A stretch of 64,000 nucleotides of DNA from Azolla caroliniana (lineage: Eukaryota; Polypodiophyta): assembly GCA_043228905.1 (NCBI GenBank), contig JBHGNT010000037.1, positions 207,382 through 271,381 of the forward strand, in the 5' to 3' direction. The translations under genes and the position numbers were made by a program. Under the pieces are notes generated by a model. The model ran no database searches and had not been told where the DNA came from. It saw only the letters and a list, made by a program, of their open reading frames with translations. Below, one piece after another: positions 28,313 through 42,247 of the stretch. Position 1 is the first letter of the stretch. Every line of letters starts with the position of its first letter.

Positions 28313-29864
28313 AAATGGTCAAACCTGGCACGTGTGATATCGGATTTCTATGTTCAAACATGCGAATCGAAGCTAACAACGCTAGCTATGATATAGAATT
28401 AAAAAATCGAGATTTTGAAACTGACGTCGAAAGACATGAGGAAATTAGCATGCTGGAGGAGGGAGTTGAGAAGAGCGAGTGAGTAAATTAAAATGGTCAT
28501 ACCTGGCTCGTGTGATATCGGATTTCTGTGTTCAAACATGCGAATCGAAGCTAACAACGCTACCTATGATATAGAATTAAAAAATCGAGATTTTAAAACT
28601 AAGGCCGAGAGACATAAGAAAATTAGCAAATTTGAGGAGGTAGTGGAGAAGAGTGCGTCAGTAAATTAAAATGGTCAAACTTGGCACGTGTGATATCGGA
28701 TTTCTATGTTCAAACATGCGAATCGAAGCTAACAACGCTAGCTATGATATAGAATTAAAAAATCGTGATTTCGAAACTGACGTCGAAAGACATGAGGAAA
28801 TTAGCATGCTGGAGGAGGGAGTTGAGAAGAGCGAGTGAGTAAATTAAAATGGTCATACCTGGCTCGTGTGATATCGGATTTTTGTGTTCAAACATGCGAA
28901 TCGAAGCTAACAACGCTAGCTATGATATAGAATTAAAAAATCGTGATTTGAAAACTAAGGCCGAGAGACATGAGGAAATTAGCAAATTTGAGGAGGTAGT
29001 GGAGAAGAGTGCGTCAGTAAATTAAAATGGTCATACCTGGCTCGTGTGATATCGGATTTCTGTGTTCAAACATGCAAATCGAAACTAACAAGGCTAGCTA
29101 TGATATAGACTTAAAAAATCGTGATTTTGAAACTGACGTCGAAAGACATGAGGAAATTAGCATGCTGGAGGAGGGAGTTGAGAAGAGCGAGTGAGTAAAT
29201 TAAAATGGTCATACCTGGCTCGTGTGATATCGGATTTCTGTGTTCAAACATGCAAATCGAAGCTAACAAGGCTAGCTATGATATAGAATTAAAAAATCGA
29301 GATTTTGGAACTCAGGTCGAGAGACATGAAGAAATTAGCATATTTGAGGAGGGAGTTGAGAAGAGCGTGTGTGTAAATTAAAATGGTCATACCTGGCTCG
29401 TGTGATATCGGATTTCTGTGTTCAAACATGCGAATCGAAACTAACAAGGCTAGCTATGATATAGAATTAAAAAATCGAGATTTTGAAACTGACGTCGAAA
29501 GACATGAGGAAATTAGCATGTTGGAGGAGGGAGTTGAGAAGAGCGAGTGAGAAAATTAAAATGGTCATACCTGGCTCGTGTGATATCGGATTTCTGTGTT
29601 CAAACATGCGAATCGAAACTAACAAGGCTAGCTATGATATAGAATTAAAAAATCGTGATTTTGAAACTCAGGTCGAGAGACATGAGGAAATTAGCATATT
29701 TGAGGAGGGAGTTGAGAAGAGCCAGTGAGTAAATTAAAATGGTCATACCTGGCTCGTGTGATATCGGATTTCTGTGTTCAAACATGCAAATCGAAGCTAA
29801 CAAGGCTAGCTATGATATAGAATTAAAATATCAAGATTATGAAACTGACGTCGAAAGACATGAA

Positions 29865-31570
29865 GAAATTAGCATGTTGGAGGAGGGAGTTGAGAAGAGC
29901 GAGTGAGTAAATTAAAATGGTCATACCTGGCTCGTGTGATATCGGATTTCTGTGTTCAAACATGCGAATCGAAACTAAGAACGCTAGCTATGATATAGAA
30001 TTAAAAAATCGAGATTTTGAAACTCAGGTCGAGAGACATGAGGAAATTAGCATATTTGAGGAGGGAATTGAGAAGAGCCAGTGAGTAAATTAAAATGGTC
30101 ATACCTGGCTCGTGTGATATTGGATTTCTGTGTTCAAACATGCGAATCGAAGTTAACAAGGCTAGCTATGATATAGAATTAAAAAATCAAGATTTTGAAA
30201 CTGACGTCGAAAGACATGAGGAAATTAGCATGCTGGAGGAGGGAGTTGAGAAGAGCCAGTGAGTAAATTAAAATGGTCATACCTGGCTCGTGTGATATCG
30301 GATTTCTGTGTTCAAACATGCGAATCGAAACTAACAAGGCTAGCTATGATATAGAATTAAAAAATCGTGATTTTGAAACTCAGGTCGAGAGACATGAAGA
30401 AATTAGCATATTTGAGGAGGGAGTTGAGAAGAGCGTGTGAGTAAATTAAAATGGTCATACCTGGCTCGTGTGATATCGGATTTCTGTGTTCAAACATGCG
30501 AATCGAAGCTAACAACGCTAGCTATGATATAGAATTAAAAAATCAAGATTTTGAAACTGACGTCGAAAGACATGAGGAAATTAGCATGTTGGAGGAGGGA
30601 GTTGAGAAGAGCGAGCGAGTAAATTAAAATGGTCATACCTGGCTCGTGTGATATCGGATTTCTGTGTTCAAACATGCGAATCGAAACTAACAAGGCTAGC
30701 TATGATATAGAATTAAAAAATCATGATTTTGAAACTCAGGTCGAGAGACATGAGGAAATTAGCATATTTGAGGAGGGAGTTGAGAAGAGCCAGTGAGTAA
30801 ATTAAAATGGTCATACCTGGCTCGTGTGATATCGGATTTCTGTGTTCAAACATGCAAATCGAAGCTAACAAGGCTAGCTATGATATAGAATTAAAATATC
30901 AAGATTATGAAACTGACGTCGAAAGACATGAGGAAATTAGCATGCTGGAGGAGGGAGTTGAGAAGAGCGAGTGAGTAAATTAAAATGGTCATACCTGGCT
31001 CGTGTGATATCGGATTTTTGTGTTCAAACATGCGAATTGAAACTAACAAGGCTAGCTATGATATAGAATTAAAAAATCGTGATTTTGAAACTCAAGTCGA
31101 GAGACATGAGGAAATTAGCATATTTGAGGAGGGAGTTGAGAAGAGCCAGTGAGTAAATTAAAATGGTCATACCTGGCTCGTGTGATATCGGATTTCTGTG
31201 TTCAAACATGCAAATCGAAACTAACAAGGCTAGCTATGATATAGACTTAAAAAATCGTGATTTTGAAACTCAGGTCGAGAGACATGAGGAAATTAGCATG
31301 TTGGAGGAGGGAGTTGAGAAGAGCGAGTGAGTAAATTAAAATGGTCATACCTAGCTCGTGTGATATCGGATTTCTGTGTTCAAACATGCAAATCGAAGCT
31401 AACAAGGCTAGCTATGATATAGAATTAAAAAATCGAGATTTTGAAACTCAGGTCGAGAGACATGAGGAAATTAGCATATTTGAGGAGGGAGTTGAGAAGA
31501 GCAGGTGTGTAAATTAAAATGGTCATACCTGGCTCGTGTGATATCGGATTTCTGTGTTCAAACATGCGAA
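29865..31570 (+). repeat. 10-monomer HOR, first copy (period 1780 bp)
   Basis: It matches about 31645-33350. Shared rare marks include GAGGGAATTGAG (30061 and 31841), GAGCGAGCGAG (30611 and 32391), AAGATTATGAAAC (30901 and 32681) and GCAGGTGTG (31501 and 33281). Differences include GAGCCAG against GACCCAG, CATGCGAAT against CATGTTAAT, and TCATGATTTT against TCGTGATTTT. Confidence 0.85.
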
Positions 31571-34192
31571 TCGAAACTAACAAGGCTAGCTATGATATAG
31601 ACTTAAAAAATCGTGATTTTGAAACTCAGGTCGAGAGACATGAGGAAATTAGCATGTTGGAGGAGGGAGTTGAGAAGAGCGAGTGAGTAAATTAAAATGG
31701 TCATACCTGGCTCGTGTGATATCGGATTTCTGTGTTCAAACATGCGAATCGAAACTAAGAACGCTAGCTATGATATAGAATTAAAAAATCGAGATTTTGA
31801 AACTCAGGTCGAGAGACATGAGGAAATTAGCATATTTGAGGAGGGAATTGAGAAGAGCCAGTGAGTAAATTAAAATGGTCATACCTGGCTCGTGTGATAT
31901 TGGATTTCTGTGTTCAAACATGCGAATCGAAGTTAACAAGGCTAGCTATGATATAGAATTAAAAAATCAAGATTTTGAAACTGACGTCGAAAGACATGAG
32001 GAAATTAGCATGCTGGAGGAGGGAGTTGAGAAGACCCAGTGAGTAAATTAAAATGGTCATACCTGGCTCGTGTGATATCGGATTTCTGTGTTCAAACATG
32101 TTAATCGAAACTAACAAGGCTAGCTATGATATAGAATTAAAAAATCGTGATTTTGAAACTCAGGTCGAGAGACATGAAGAAATTAGCATATTTGAGGAGG
32201 GAGTTGAGAAGAGCGTGTGAGTAAATTAAAATGGTCATACCTGGCTCGTGTGATATCGGATTTCTGTGTTCAAACATGCGAATCGAAGCTAACAACGCTA
32301 GCTATGATATAGAATTAAAAAATCAAGATTTTGAAACTGACGTCGAAAGACATGAGGAAATTAGCATGTTGGAGGAGGGAGTTGAGAAGAGCGAGCGAGT
32401 AAATTAAAATGGTCATACCTGGCTCGTGTGATATCGGATTTCTGTGTTCAAACATGCGAATCGAAACTAACAAGGCTAGCTATGATATAGAATTAAAAAA
32501 TCGTGATTTTGAAACTCAGGTCGAGAGACATGAGGAAATTAGCATATTTGAGGAGGGAGTTGAGAAGAGCCAGTGAGTAAATTAAAATGGTCATACCTGG
32601 CTCGTGTGATATCGGATTTCTGTGTTCAAACATGCAAATCGAAGCTAACAAGGCTAGCTATGATATAGAATTAAAATATCAAGATTATGAAACTGACGTC
32701 GAAAGACATGAAGAAATTAGCATGCTGGAGGAGGGAGTTGAGAAGAGCGAGTGAGTAAATTAAAATGGTCATACCTGGCTCGTGTGATATCGGATTTTTG
32801 TGTTCAAACATGCGAATTGAAACTAACAAGGCTAGCTATGATATAGAATTAAAAAATCGTGATTTTGAAACTCAAGTCGAGAGACATGAGGAAATTAGCA
32901 TATTTGAGGAGGGAGTTGAGAAGAGCCAGTGAGTAAATTAAAATGGTCATACCTGGCTCGTGTGATATCGGATTTCTGTGTTCAAACATGCAAATCGAAA
33001 CTAACAAGGCTAGCTATGATATAGACTTAAAAAATCGTGATTTTGAAACTCAGGTCGAGAGACATGAGGAAATTAGCATGTTGGAGGAGGGAGTTGAGAA
33101 GAGCGAGTGAGTAAATTAAAATGGTCATACCTAGCTCGTGTGATATCGGATTTCTGTGTTCAACCATGCAAATCGAAGCTAACAAGGCTAGCTATGATAT
33201 AGAATTAAAAAATCGAGATTTTGAAACTCAGGTCCAGAGACATGAGGAAATTAGCATATTTGAGGAGGGAGTTGAGAAGAGCAGGTGTGTAAATTAAAAT
33301 GGTCATACCTGGCTCGTGTGATATCGGATTTCTGTGTTCAAACATGCGAATCGAAGCTAACAAGGCTAGGTATGATATAGAATTAAAAAATCGTGATTTT
33401 GAAACTCAGGTCGAGAGACAAGAAGAAATTAGCATATTTGAGGAGGGAGTTGAGAAGAGCGTGTGAGTGAATTAAAATGGTCATACCTGGCTCGTGTGAT
33501 ATCGGATTTCTGTGTTCAAACATGCAAATCGAAGCTAACAAGGATAGCTATGATATAAAATTAAAAAATCAAGTTTTTGAAACTGACGTCGAAAGACATG
33601 AGGAAATTAGCATGTTGGAGGAGGGAGTTGAGAAGAGCGAGTGAGTAAATTAAAATGGTCATACCTGGCTCGTGTGATATCGGATTTCTGTGTTCAAACA
33701 TGCGAATAGAAACTAACAAGGCTAGCTATGATATAGAATTAAAAAATCGTGATTTTGAAATTCAAGTCGAGAGACATGAGGAAATTAGCATATTTGAGGA
33801 GGGAGTTGAGAAGAGCCAGTGAGTAAATTAAAATGGTCATACCTGGCTCGTGTGATATCGGATTTCTGTGTTCAAACATGCAAATCGAAGCTAACAAGGC
33901 TAGCTATGATATAGAATTAAAAAATCGAGATTTTGAAACTCAGGTCCAGAGACATGAGGAAATTAGCATATTTGAGGAGGGAGTTGAGAAGAGCCAGTGA
34001 GTAAATTAAAATGGTCATACCTGGCTCGTGTGATATCGGATTTCTGTGTTCAAAAATGCAAATCGAAACTAACAAGGCTAGCTATGATATAGACTTAAAA
34101 AATCGTGATTTTGAAACTCAGGTCGAGAGACATGAGGAAATTAGCATGTTGGAGGAGGGAGTTGAGAAGAGCGAGTGAGTAAATTAAAATGG
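31560..34192 (+). repeat. 14-monomer HOR, copy 1 (period 2492 bp)
   Basis: It matches about 34052-36690. CAACCATGCA (33161 and 35653), GACAAGAAGAAA (about 33418 and 35910), CGAATAGAAAC (about 33704 and 36196) and GAAATTCAAG recur at the same offset. The one difference I saw inside the block is GAGCCAGTG near 33816 against GAGCAAGTG near 36308. The near identity suggests a recent duplication. Confidence 0.86.
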
Positions 34193-36690
34193 TCATACCT
34201 GGCTCGTGTGATATCGGATTTCTGTGTTCAAACATGCGAATCGAAACTAAGAACGCTAGCTATGATATAGAATTAAAAAATCGAGATTTTGAAACTCAGG
34301 TCGAGAGACATGAGGAAATTAGCATATTTGAGGAGGGAATTGAGAAGAGCCAGTGAGTAAATTAAAATGGTCATACCTGGCTCGTGTGATATTGGATTTC
34401 TGTGTTCAAACATGCGAATCGAAGTTAACAAGGCTAGCTATGATATAGAATTAAAAAATCAAGATTTTGAAACTGACGTCGAAAGACATGAGGAAATTAG
34501 CATGCTGGAGGAGGGAGTTGAGAAGACCCAGTGAGTAAATTAAAATGGTCATACCTGGCTCGTGTGATATCGGATTTCTGTGTTCAAACATGTTAATCGA
34601 AACTAACAAGGCTAGCTATGATATAGAATTAAAAAATCGTGATTTTGAAACTCAGGTCGAGAGACATGAAGAAATTAGCATATTTGAGGAGGGAGTTGAG
34701 AAGAGCGTGTGAGTAAATTAAAATGGTCATACCTGGCTCGTGTGATATCGGATTTCTGTGTTCAAACATGCGAATCGAAGCTAACAACGCTAGCTATGAT
34801 ATAGAATTAAAAAATCAAGATTTTGAAACTGACGTCGAAAGACATGAGGAAATTAGCATGTTGGAGGAGGGAGTTGAGAAGAGCGAGCGAGTAAATTAAA
34901 ATGGTCATACCTGGCTCGTGTGATATCGGATTTCTGTGTTCAAACATGCGAATCGAAACTAACAAGGCTAGCTATGATATAGAATTAAAAAATCGTGATT
35001 TTGAAACTCAGGTCGAGAGACATGAGGAAATTAGCATATTTGAGGAGGGAGTTGAGAAGAGCCAGTGAGTAAATTAAAATGGTCATACCTGGCTCGTGTG
35101 ATATCGGATTTCTGTGTTCAAACATGCAAATCGAAGCTAACAAGGCTAGCTATGATATAGAATTAAAATATCAAGATTATGAAACTGACGTCGAAAGACA
35201 TGAAGAAATTAGCATGCTGGAGGAGGGAGTTGAGAAGAGCGAGTGAGTAAATTAAAATGGTCATACCTGGCTCGTGTGATATCGGATTTTTGTGTTCAAA
35301 CATGCGAATTGAAACTAACAAGGCTAGCTATGATATAGAATTAAAAAATCGTGATTTTGAAACTCAAGTCGAGAGACATGAGGAAATTAGCATATTTGAG
35401 GAGGGAGTTGAGAAGAGCCAGTGAGTAAATTAAAATGGTCATACCTGGCTCGTGTGATATCGGATTTCTGTGTTCAAACATGCAAATCGAAACTAACAAG
35501 GCTAGCTATGATATAGACTTAAAAAATCGTGATTTTGAAACTCAGGTCGAGAGACATGAGGAAATTAGCATGTTGGAGGAGGGAGTTGAGAAGAGCGAGT
35601 GAGTAAATTAAAATGGTCATACCTAGCTCGTGTGATATCGGATTTCTGTGTTCAACCATGCAAATCGAAGCTAACAAGGCTAGCTATGATATAGAATTAA
35701 AAAATCGAGATTTTGAAACTCAGGTCCAGAGACATGAGGAAATTAGCATATTTGAGGAGGGAGTTGAGAAGAGCAGGTGTGTAAATTAAAATGGTCATAC
35801 CTGGCTCGTGTGATATCGGATTTCTGTGTTCAAACATGCGAATCGAAGCTAACAAGGCTAGGTATGATATAGAATTAAAAAATCGTGATTTTGAAACTCA
35901 GGTCGAGAGACAAGAAGAAATTAGCATATTTGAGGAGGGAGTTGAGAAGAGCGTGTGAGTGAATTAAAATGGTCATACCTGGCTCGTGTGATATCGGATT
36001 TCTGTGTTCAAACATGCAAATCGAAGCTAACAAGGATAGCTATGATATAAAATTAAAAAATCAAGTTTTTGAAACTGACGTCGAAAGACATGAGGAAATT
36101 AGCATGTTGGAGGAGGGAGTTGAGAAGAGCGAGTGAGTAAATTAAAATGGTCATACCTGGCTCGTGTGATATCGGATTTCTGTGTTCAAACATGCGAATA
36201 GAAACTAACAAGGCTAGCTATGATATAGAATTAAAAAATCGTGATTTTGAAATTCAAGTCGAGAGACATGAGGAAATTAGCATATTTGAGGAGGGAGTTG
36301 AGAAGAGCAAGTGAGTAAATTAAAATGGTCATACCTGGCTCGTGTGATATCGGATTTCTGTGTTCAAACATGCAAATCGAAGCTAACAAGGCTAGCTATG
36401 ATATAGAATTAAAAAATCGAGATTTTGAAACTCAGGTCCAGAGACATGAGGAAATTAGCATATTTGAGGAGGGAGTTGAGAAGAGCCAGTGAGTAAATTA
36501 AAATGGTCATACCTGGCTCGTGTGATATCGGATTTCTGTGTTCAAAAATGCAAATCGAAACTAACAAGGCTAGCTATGATATAGACTTAAAAAATCGTGA
36601 TTTTGAAACTCAGGTCGAGAGACATGAGGAAATTAGCATGTTGGAGGAGGGAGTTGAGAAGAGCGAGTGAGTAAATTAAAATGGTCATAC
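34193..36690 (+). repeat. 14-monomer HOR, copy 2
   Basis: Second copy of 31560-34192. It ends where CTAGCTCTTG and TTTCGGTG appear at about 36692-36716. That monomer has several private changes, including GGCTC to AGCTC, CTCGTG to CTCTTG and CAAACATG to CAAATATG. It marks the boundary with the next HOR region. Confidence 0.85.
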
Positions 36691-39600
36691 CTAGCTCTTG
36701 TGATATCGGATTTCGGTGTTCAAATATGCGAATCGAAGCTAACAAGGCTAGCTATGATATAGAATTAAAAAATCGAGATTTTGAAACTCAGATCGAGAGA
36801 CATGCGGAAATTAGCATATTTGAGGAGGGAGTTTAGAAGAGCGAGTGAGTAAATTAAAATGGTCATACCTGGCTCGTGTGATATCGGATTTCTGTGTTCA
36901 AACATGCGAATCGAAGCTAACAAGGCTAGCTATGATATAGAATTAAAAAATCGTGATTCTGAAACTCAGGTCGAGAGACATGAGGAAATTAACATATTTG
37001 AGGAGGGAGTTGAGAAGAGCGAGTGAGTAAATTAAAATGGTCATACCTGGCTCGTGTGATATTGGATTTCTGTGTTCAAACATGCGCATCGAAGTTAACA
37101 AGGCTAGCTATGATATAGAATTAAAAACTCAAGATTTTGAAACTGACGTCGAAAGACATGAGGAAATTAGCATATTTGAAGAGGGAGTTGAGAAGAGCCA
37201 GTGAGTAAATTAAAATGGTCATACCTGGCTCGTGTGATATCGGATTTCTGTGTTCAAACATGCAAATCGAAGCTAACAAGGCTAGGTATGATATAGAATT
37301 AAAAAATCGAGATTTTGAAACTCAGGTCGAGAGACATGAAAAAATTAGCATATTTGAGGAGGGAGTTGAGAAGAGCGTGTGAGTAAATTAAAATGGTCAT
37401 ACCTGGCTCGTGTGATATCGGATTTCTGTGTTCAAACATGCGAATCGAAACTAACAAGGCTAGCTATGATATAGAATAAAAAAATCGAGATTTTGAAACT
37501 CAGGTCGAGAGACATGAAGAAATTAGCATATTTGAGGAGGGAGTTGAGAAGAGCGTGTGAGTGAATTAAAATGGTCATACCTGGCTCGTGTGATATCGGA
37601 TTTCTGTGTTCAAACATGCAAATCGAAGCTAACAAGGATAGCTATGATATAAAATTAAAAAATCAAGTTTTTGAAACTGACGTCGAAAGACATGAGGAAA
37701 TTAGCATGTTGGAGGAGGGAGTAGAGAAGAGCGAGTGAGTAAATTAAAATGGTCATACCTGGCTCGTGTGATATCGGATTTCTGTGTTCAAACATGCGAA
37801 TAGAAACTAACAAGGCTAGCTATGATATAGAATTAAAAAATCGTGATTTTGAAACTCAAGTCGAGAGACATGAGGAAATTAGCATATTTGAGGAGGGAGT
37901 TGAGAAGAGCCAGTGAGTAAATTAAAATGGTCATACCTGGCTCGTGTGATATCGGATTTCTGTGTTCAAACATGCAAATCGAAACTAACAAGGCTAGCTA
38001 TGATATAGACTTAAAAAATCGTGATTTTGAAACTCAGGTCGAGAGACATGAGGAAATTAGCATGTTGGAGGAGGGAGTTGAGAAGAGCGAGTGAGTAAAT
38101 TAAAATGGTCATACCTAGCTCGTGTGATATCGGATTTCTGTGTTCAAACATGCGAATCGAAGCTAACAACGCTAGGTATGATATAGAATTAAAAAATCGA
38201 GATTTTGAAACTCAGATCGAGAGACATGCGGAAATTAGCATATTTGAGGAGGGAGTTTAGAAGAGCGAGTGAGTAAATTAAAATGGTCATACCTGGCTCG
38301 TGTGATATCGGATTTCTGTGTTCAAACATGCGAATCGAAGCTAACAAGGCTAGCTATGATATAGAATTAAAAAATCGTGATTCTGAAACTCAGGTCGAGA
38401 GACATGAGGAAATTAACATATTTGAGGAGGGAGTTGAGAAGAGCGAGTGAGTAAATTAAAATGGTCATACCTGGCTCGTGTGATATTGGATTTCTGTGTT
38501 CAAACATGCGCATCGAAGTTAACAAGGCTAGCTATGATATAGAATTAAAAAATCAAGATTTTGAAACTGACGTCGAAAGACATGAGGAAATTAGCATATT
38601 TGAAGAGGGAGTTGAGAAGAGCCAGTGAGTAAATTAAAATGGTCATACCTGGCTCGTGTGATATCGGATTTCTGTGTTCAAACATGCAAATCGAAGCTAA
38701 CAAGGCTAGGTATGATATAGAATTAAAAAATCGAGATTTTGAAACTCAGGTCGAGAGACATGAAAAAATTAGCATATTTGAGGAGGGAGTTGAGAAGAGC
38801 GTGTGAGTAAATTAAAATGGTCATACCTGGCTCGTGTGATATCGGATTTCTGTGTTCAAACATGCGAATCAAAGCTAACAAGGATAGCTATGATATAAAA
38901 TTAAAAAATCAAGTTTTTGAAACTGACGTCGAAAGACATGAGGAAATTAGCATGTTGGAGGAGGGAGTTGAGAAGAGCGAGTGAGTAAATTAAAATGGTC
39001 ATACCTGGCTCGTGTGATATCGGATTTCTGTGTTCAAACATGCGAATAGAAACTAACAAGGCTAGCTATGATATAGAATTAAAAAATCATGATTTTGAAA
39101 TTCAAGTCGAGAGACATGAGGAAATTAGCATATTTGAGGAGGGAGTTGAGAAGAGCCAGTGAGTAAATTAAAATGGTCATACCTGGCTCGTGTGATATCG
39201 GATTTCTGTGTTCAAACATGCAAATCGAAGCTAACAAGGCTAGCTATGATATAGAATTAAAAAATCGAGATTTTGAAACTCAGGTCCAGAGACATGAGGA
39301 AATTAGCATATTTGAGGAGGGAGTTGAGAAGAGCAGGTGTGTAAATTAAAATGGTCATACCTGGCTCGTGTGATATCGGATTTCTGTGTTCAAACATGCG
39401 AATCGAAGCTAACAAGGCTAGGTATGATATAGAATTAAAAAATCGTGATTTTGAAACTCAGGTCGAGAGACAAGAAGAAATTAGCATATTTGAGGAGGGA
39501 GTTGAGAAGAGCGTGTGAGTGAATTAAAATGGTCATACCTGGCTCGTGTGATATCGGATTTCTGTGTTCAAACATGCAAATCGAAGCTAACAAGGATAGC

Positions 39601-42247
39601 TATGATATAAAATTAAAAAATCAAGTCTTTGAAACTGACGTCGAAAGACATGAGGAAATTAGCATGTTGGAGGAGGGAGTTGAGAAGAGCGAGTGAGTAA
39701 ATTAAAATGGTCATACCTGGCTCGTGTGATATCGGATTTCTGTGTTCAAACATGCGAATAGAAACTAACAAGGCTAGCTATGATATAGAATTAAAAAATC
39801 GTGATTTTGAAATTCAAGTCGAGAGACATGAGGAAATTAGCATATTTGAGGAGGGAGTTGAGAAGAGCCAGTGAGTAAATTAAAATGGTCATACCTGGCT
39901 CGTGTGATATCGGATTTCTGTGTTCAAACATGCAAATCGAAGCTAACAAGGCTAGCTATGATATAGAATTAAAAAATCGAGATTTTGAAACTCAGGTCCA
40001 GAGACATGAGGAAATTAGCATATTTGAGGAGGGAGTTGAGAAGAGCCAGTGAGTAAATTAAAATGGTCATACCTGGCTCGTGTGATATCGGATTTCTGTG
40101 TTCAAACATGCAAATCGAAACTAACAAGGCTAGCTATGATATAGACTTAAAAAATCGTGATTTTGAAACTCAGGTCGAGAGACATGAGGAAATTAGCATG
40201 TTGGAGGAGGGAGTTGAGAAGAGCGAGTGAGTAAATTAAAATGGTCATACCTAGCTCGTGTGATATCGGATTTCTGTGTTCAAACATGCGAATCGAAGCT
40301 AACAACGCTAGGTATGATATAGAATTAAAAAATCGAGATTTTGAAACTCAGATCGAGAGACATGCGGAAATTAGCATATTTGAGGAGGGAGTTTAGAAGA
40401 GCGAGTGAGTAAATTAAAATGGTCATACCTGGCTCGTGTGATATCGGATTTCTGTGTTCAAACATGCGAATCGAAGCTAACAAGGCTAGCTATGATATAG
40501 AATTAAAAAATCGTGATTCTGAAACTCAGGTCGAGAGACATGAGGAAATTAACATATTTGAGGAGGGAGTTGAGAAGAGCGAGTGAGTAAATTAAAATGG
40601 TCATACCTGGCTCGTGTGATATTGGATTTCTGTGTTCAAACATGCGCATCGAAGTTAACAAGGCTAGCTATGATATAGAATTAAAAAATCAAGATTTTGA
40701 AACTGACGTCGAAAGACATGAGGAAATTAGCATATTTGAAGAGGGAGTTGAGAAGAGCCAGTGAGTAAATTAAAATGGTCATACCTGGCTCGTGTGATAT
40801 CGGATTTCTGTGTTCAAACATGCAAATCGAAGCTAACAAGGCTAGGTATGATATAGAATTAAAAAATCGAGATTTTGAAACTCAGGTCAAGAGACATGAA
40901 AAAATTAGCATATTTGAGGAGGGAGTTGAGAAGAGCGTGTGAGTAAATTAAAATGGTCATACCTGGCTCGTGTGATATCGGATTTCTGTGTTCAAACATG
41001 CGAATCGAAACTAACAAGGCTAGCTATGATATAGAATAAAAAAATCGAGATTTTGAAACTCAGGTCGAGAGACATGAAGAAATTAGCATATTTGAGGAGG
41101 GAGTTGAGAAGAGCGTGTGAGTGAATTAAAATGGTCATACCTGGCTCGTGTGATATCGGATTTCTGTGTTCAAACATGCAAATCGAAGCTAACAAGGATA
41201 GCTATGATATAAAATTAAAAAATCAAGTTTTTGAAACTGACGTCGAAAGACATGAGGAAATTAGCATGTTGGAGGAGGGAGTAGAGAAGAGCGAGTGAGT
41301 AAATTAAAATGGTCATACCTGGCTCGTGTGATATCGGATTTCTGTGTTCAAACATGCGAATAGAATCTAACAAGGCTAGCTATGATATAGAATTAAAAAA
41401 TCGTGATTTTGAAACTCAAGTCGAGAGACATGAGGAAATTAGCATATTTGAGGAGGGAGTTGAGAAGAGCCAGTGAGTAAATTAAAATGGTCATACCTGG
41501 CTCGTGTGATATCGGATTTCTGTGTTCAAACATGCAAATCGAAGCTAACAAGACTAGCTATGATATAGAATTAAAAAATCGAGATTTTGAAACTCAGGTC
41601 CAGAGACATGAGGAAATTAGCATATTTGAGGAGGGAGTTGAGAAGAGCCAGTGAGTAAATTAAAATGGTCATACCTAGCTCGTGTGATATTGGATTTCTG
41701 TGTTCAAACATGCAAATCGAAACTAACAAGGCTAGCTATGATATAGACTTAAAAAATCGTGATTTTGAAACTCAGGTCGAGAGACATGAGGAAATTAGCA
41801 TGTTGGAGGAGGGAGTTGAGAAGAGCCAGTGAGTAAATTAAAATGGTCATACCTAGCTCGTGTGATATCGGATTTCTGTGTTCAAACATGCGAATCGAAA
41901 CTAAGAACGCTAGCTATGATATAGAATTAAAAAATCGAGATTTTGAAACTCAGGTCGAGAGACATGAGGAAATTAGCATGTTGGAGGAGGGAGTTGAGAA
42001 GAGCGAGTGAGTAAATTAAAATGGTCATACCTGGCTCGTGTGATATCGGATTTCTGTGTTCAAACATGCGAATCGAAACTAAGAACGCTAGCTATGATAT
42101 AGAATTAAAAAATCGAGATTTTGAAACTCAGGTCGAGAGACATGAGGAAATTAGCATGTTGGAGGAGGGAGTTGAGAAGAGCGAGTGAGTAAATTAAAAT
42201 GGTCATACCTGGCTCGTGTGATATCGGATTTCTGTGTTCAAACATGC
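36691..42247 (+). repeat. Region of overlapping 8-, 12- and 20-monomer periods
   Basis: The marker GATCGAGAGACATGCGG lies at 36791, 38215 and 40351, spacings of 1424 bp (8 monomers) and 2136 bp (12 monomers). 36830-37985 matches 40390-41545 at 3560 bp (20 monomers). About 37920-38870 matches 40056-41006 at 2136 bp. Shared rare marks are GGGAGTTTAGAAG, GATTCTGAAAC, CATGCGCATCG and ATAGAATAAAAAAATC. Part of the 14-monomer unit of the previous region (the AAGGATAGC, CGAATAGAAAC and CAGGTCCAGAG monomers) reappears at 38880-40250. From 41353 to 42247 the sequence is a second-order copy of what lies at 50431-51325. Confidence 0.84.

Larger units (their letters stand above)
19000..29100 (+). repeat. 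Irregular satellite region carrying the private AAGGCCGAG monomer class
   Basis: Ten monomers carry a linked set of changes: AAAACTAAGGCCGAG in the m83-96 box, AGCAAATTTGAGGAGGTAG further on, and GTGCGTCAG near m140-145. AAGGCC lies at 19089, 20513, 20869, 22017, 22729, 25576, 27177, 28245, 28601 and 28957. I saw this class nowhere else in the window. Spacings are whole numbers of monomers (8, 2, 4, 16, 9, 6, 2, 2) once known deletions are counted. The interval from 20869 to 22017 is six monomers plus 80 bp. Between these lie many GACGTCGAAAG monomers and a few with GGCACGTG and TTTCTATG. The region is less orderly than its flanks. Confidence 0.85.
29101..36690 (+). repeat. Region of 10-monomer and 14-monomer HORs
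   Basis: The marker GAAACTAAGAACG occurs at 29971, 31751 and 34243, giving periods of 1780 bp (10 monomers) and 2492 bp (14 monomers). The 14-monomer unit looks like the 10-monomer unit with four monomers added at its end, from about 33350 to 34050. These four include the first AAGGATAGC monomer at 33540. The first 770 bp of the region, 29101 to about 29865, are transitional monomers outside these duplications. They include the 29483-29728 open frame discussed under rejected items. Confidence 0.88.

Noticed and set aside
29483-29728. Plus-strand open frame of 81 codons
   Set aside because: It starts with TTG and lies wholly within satellite. The normal monomer has GTGAGTAAATT here; a single T to A change at 29552 removes the TAA and lets the frame run on. 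No domain, start context or neighbouring gene supports it.
37432-37635. Minus-strand 67-codon frames at 37432-37635, 40992-41195, 45976-46179 and 50070-50273, identical in protein
   Set aside because: They start with TTG and arise from m65 T to A (GAATAAAAAAATC) removing the same TAA. The four are identical because they were copied by HOR duplication at 20, 28 and 23 monomers, not because the protein is conserved.
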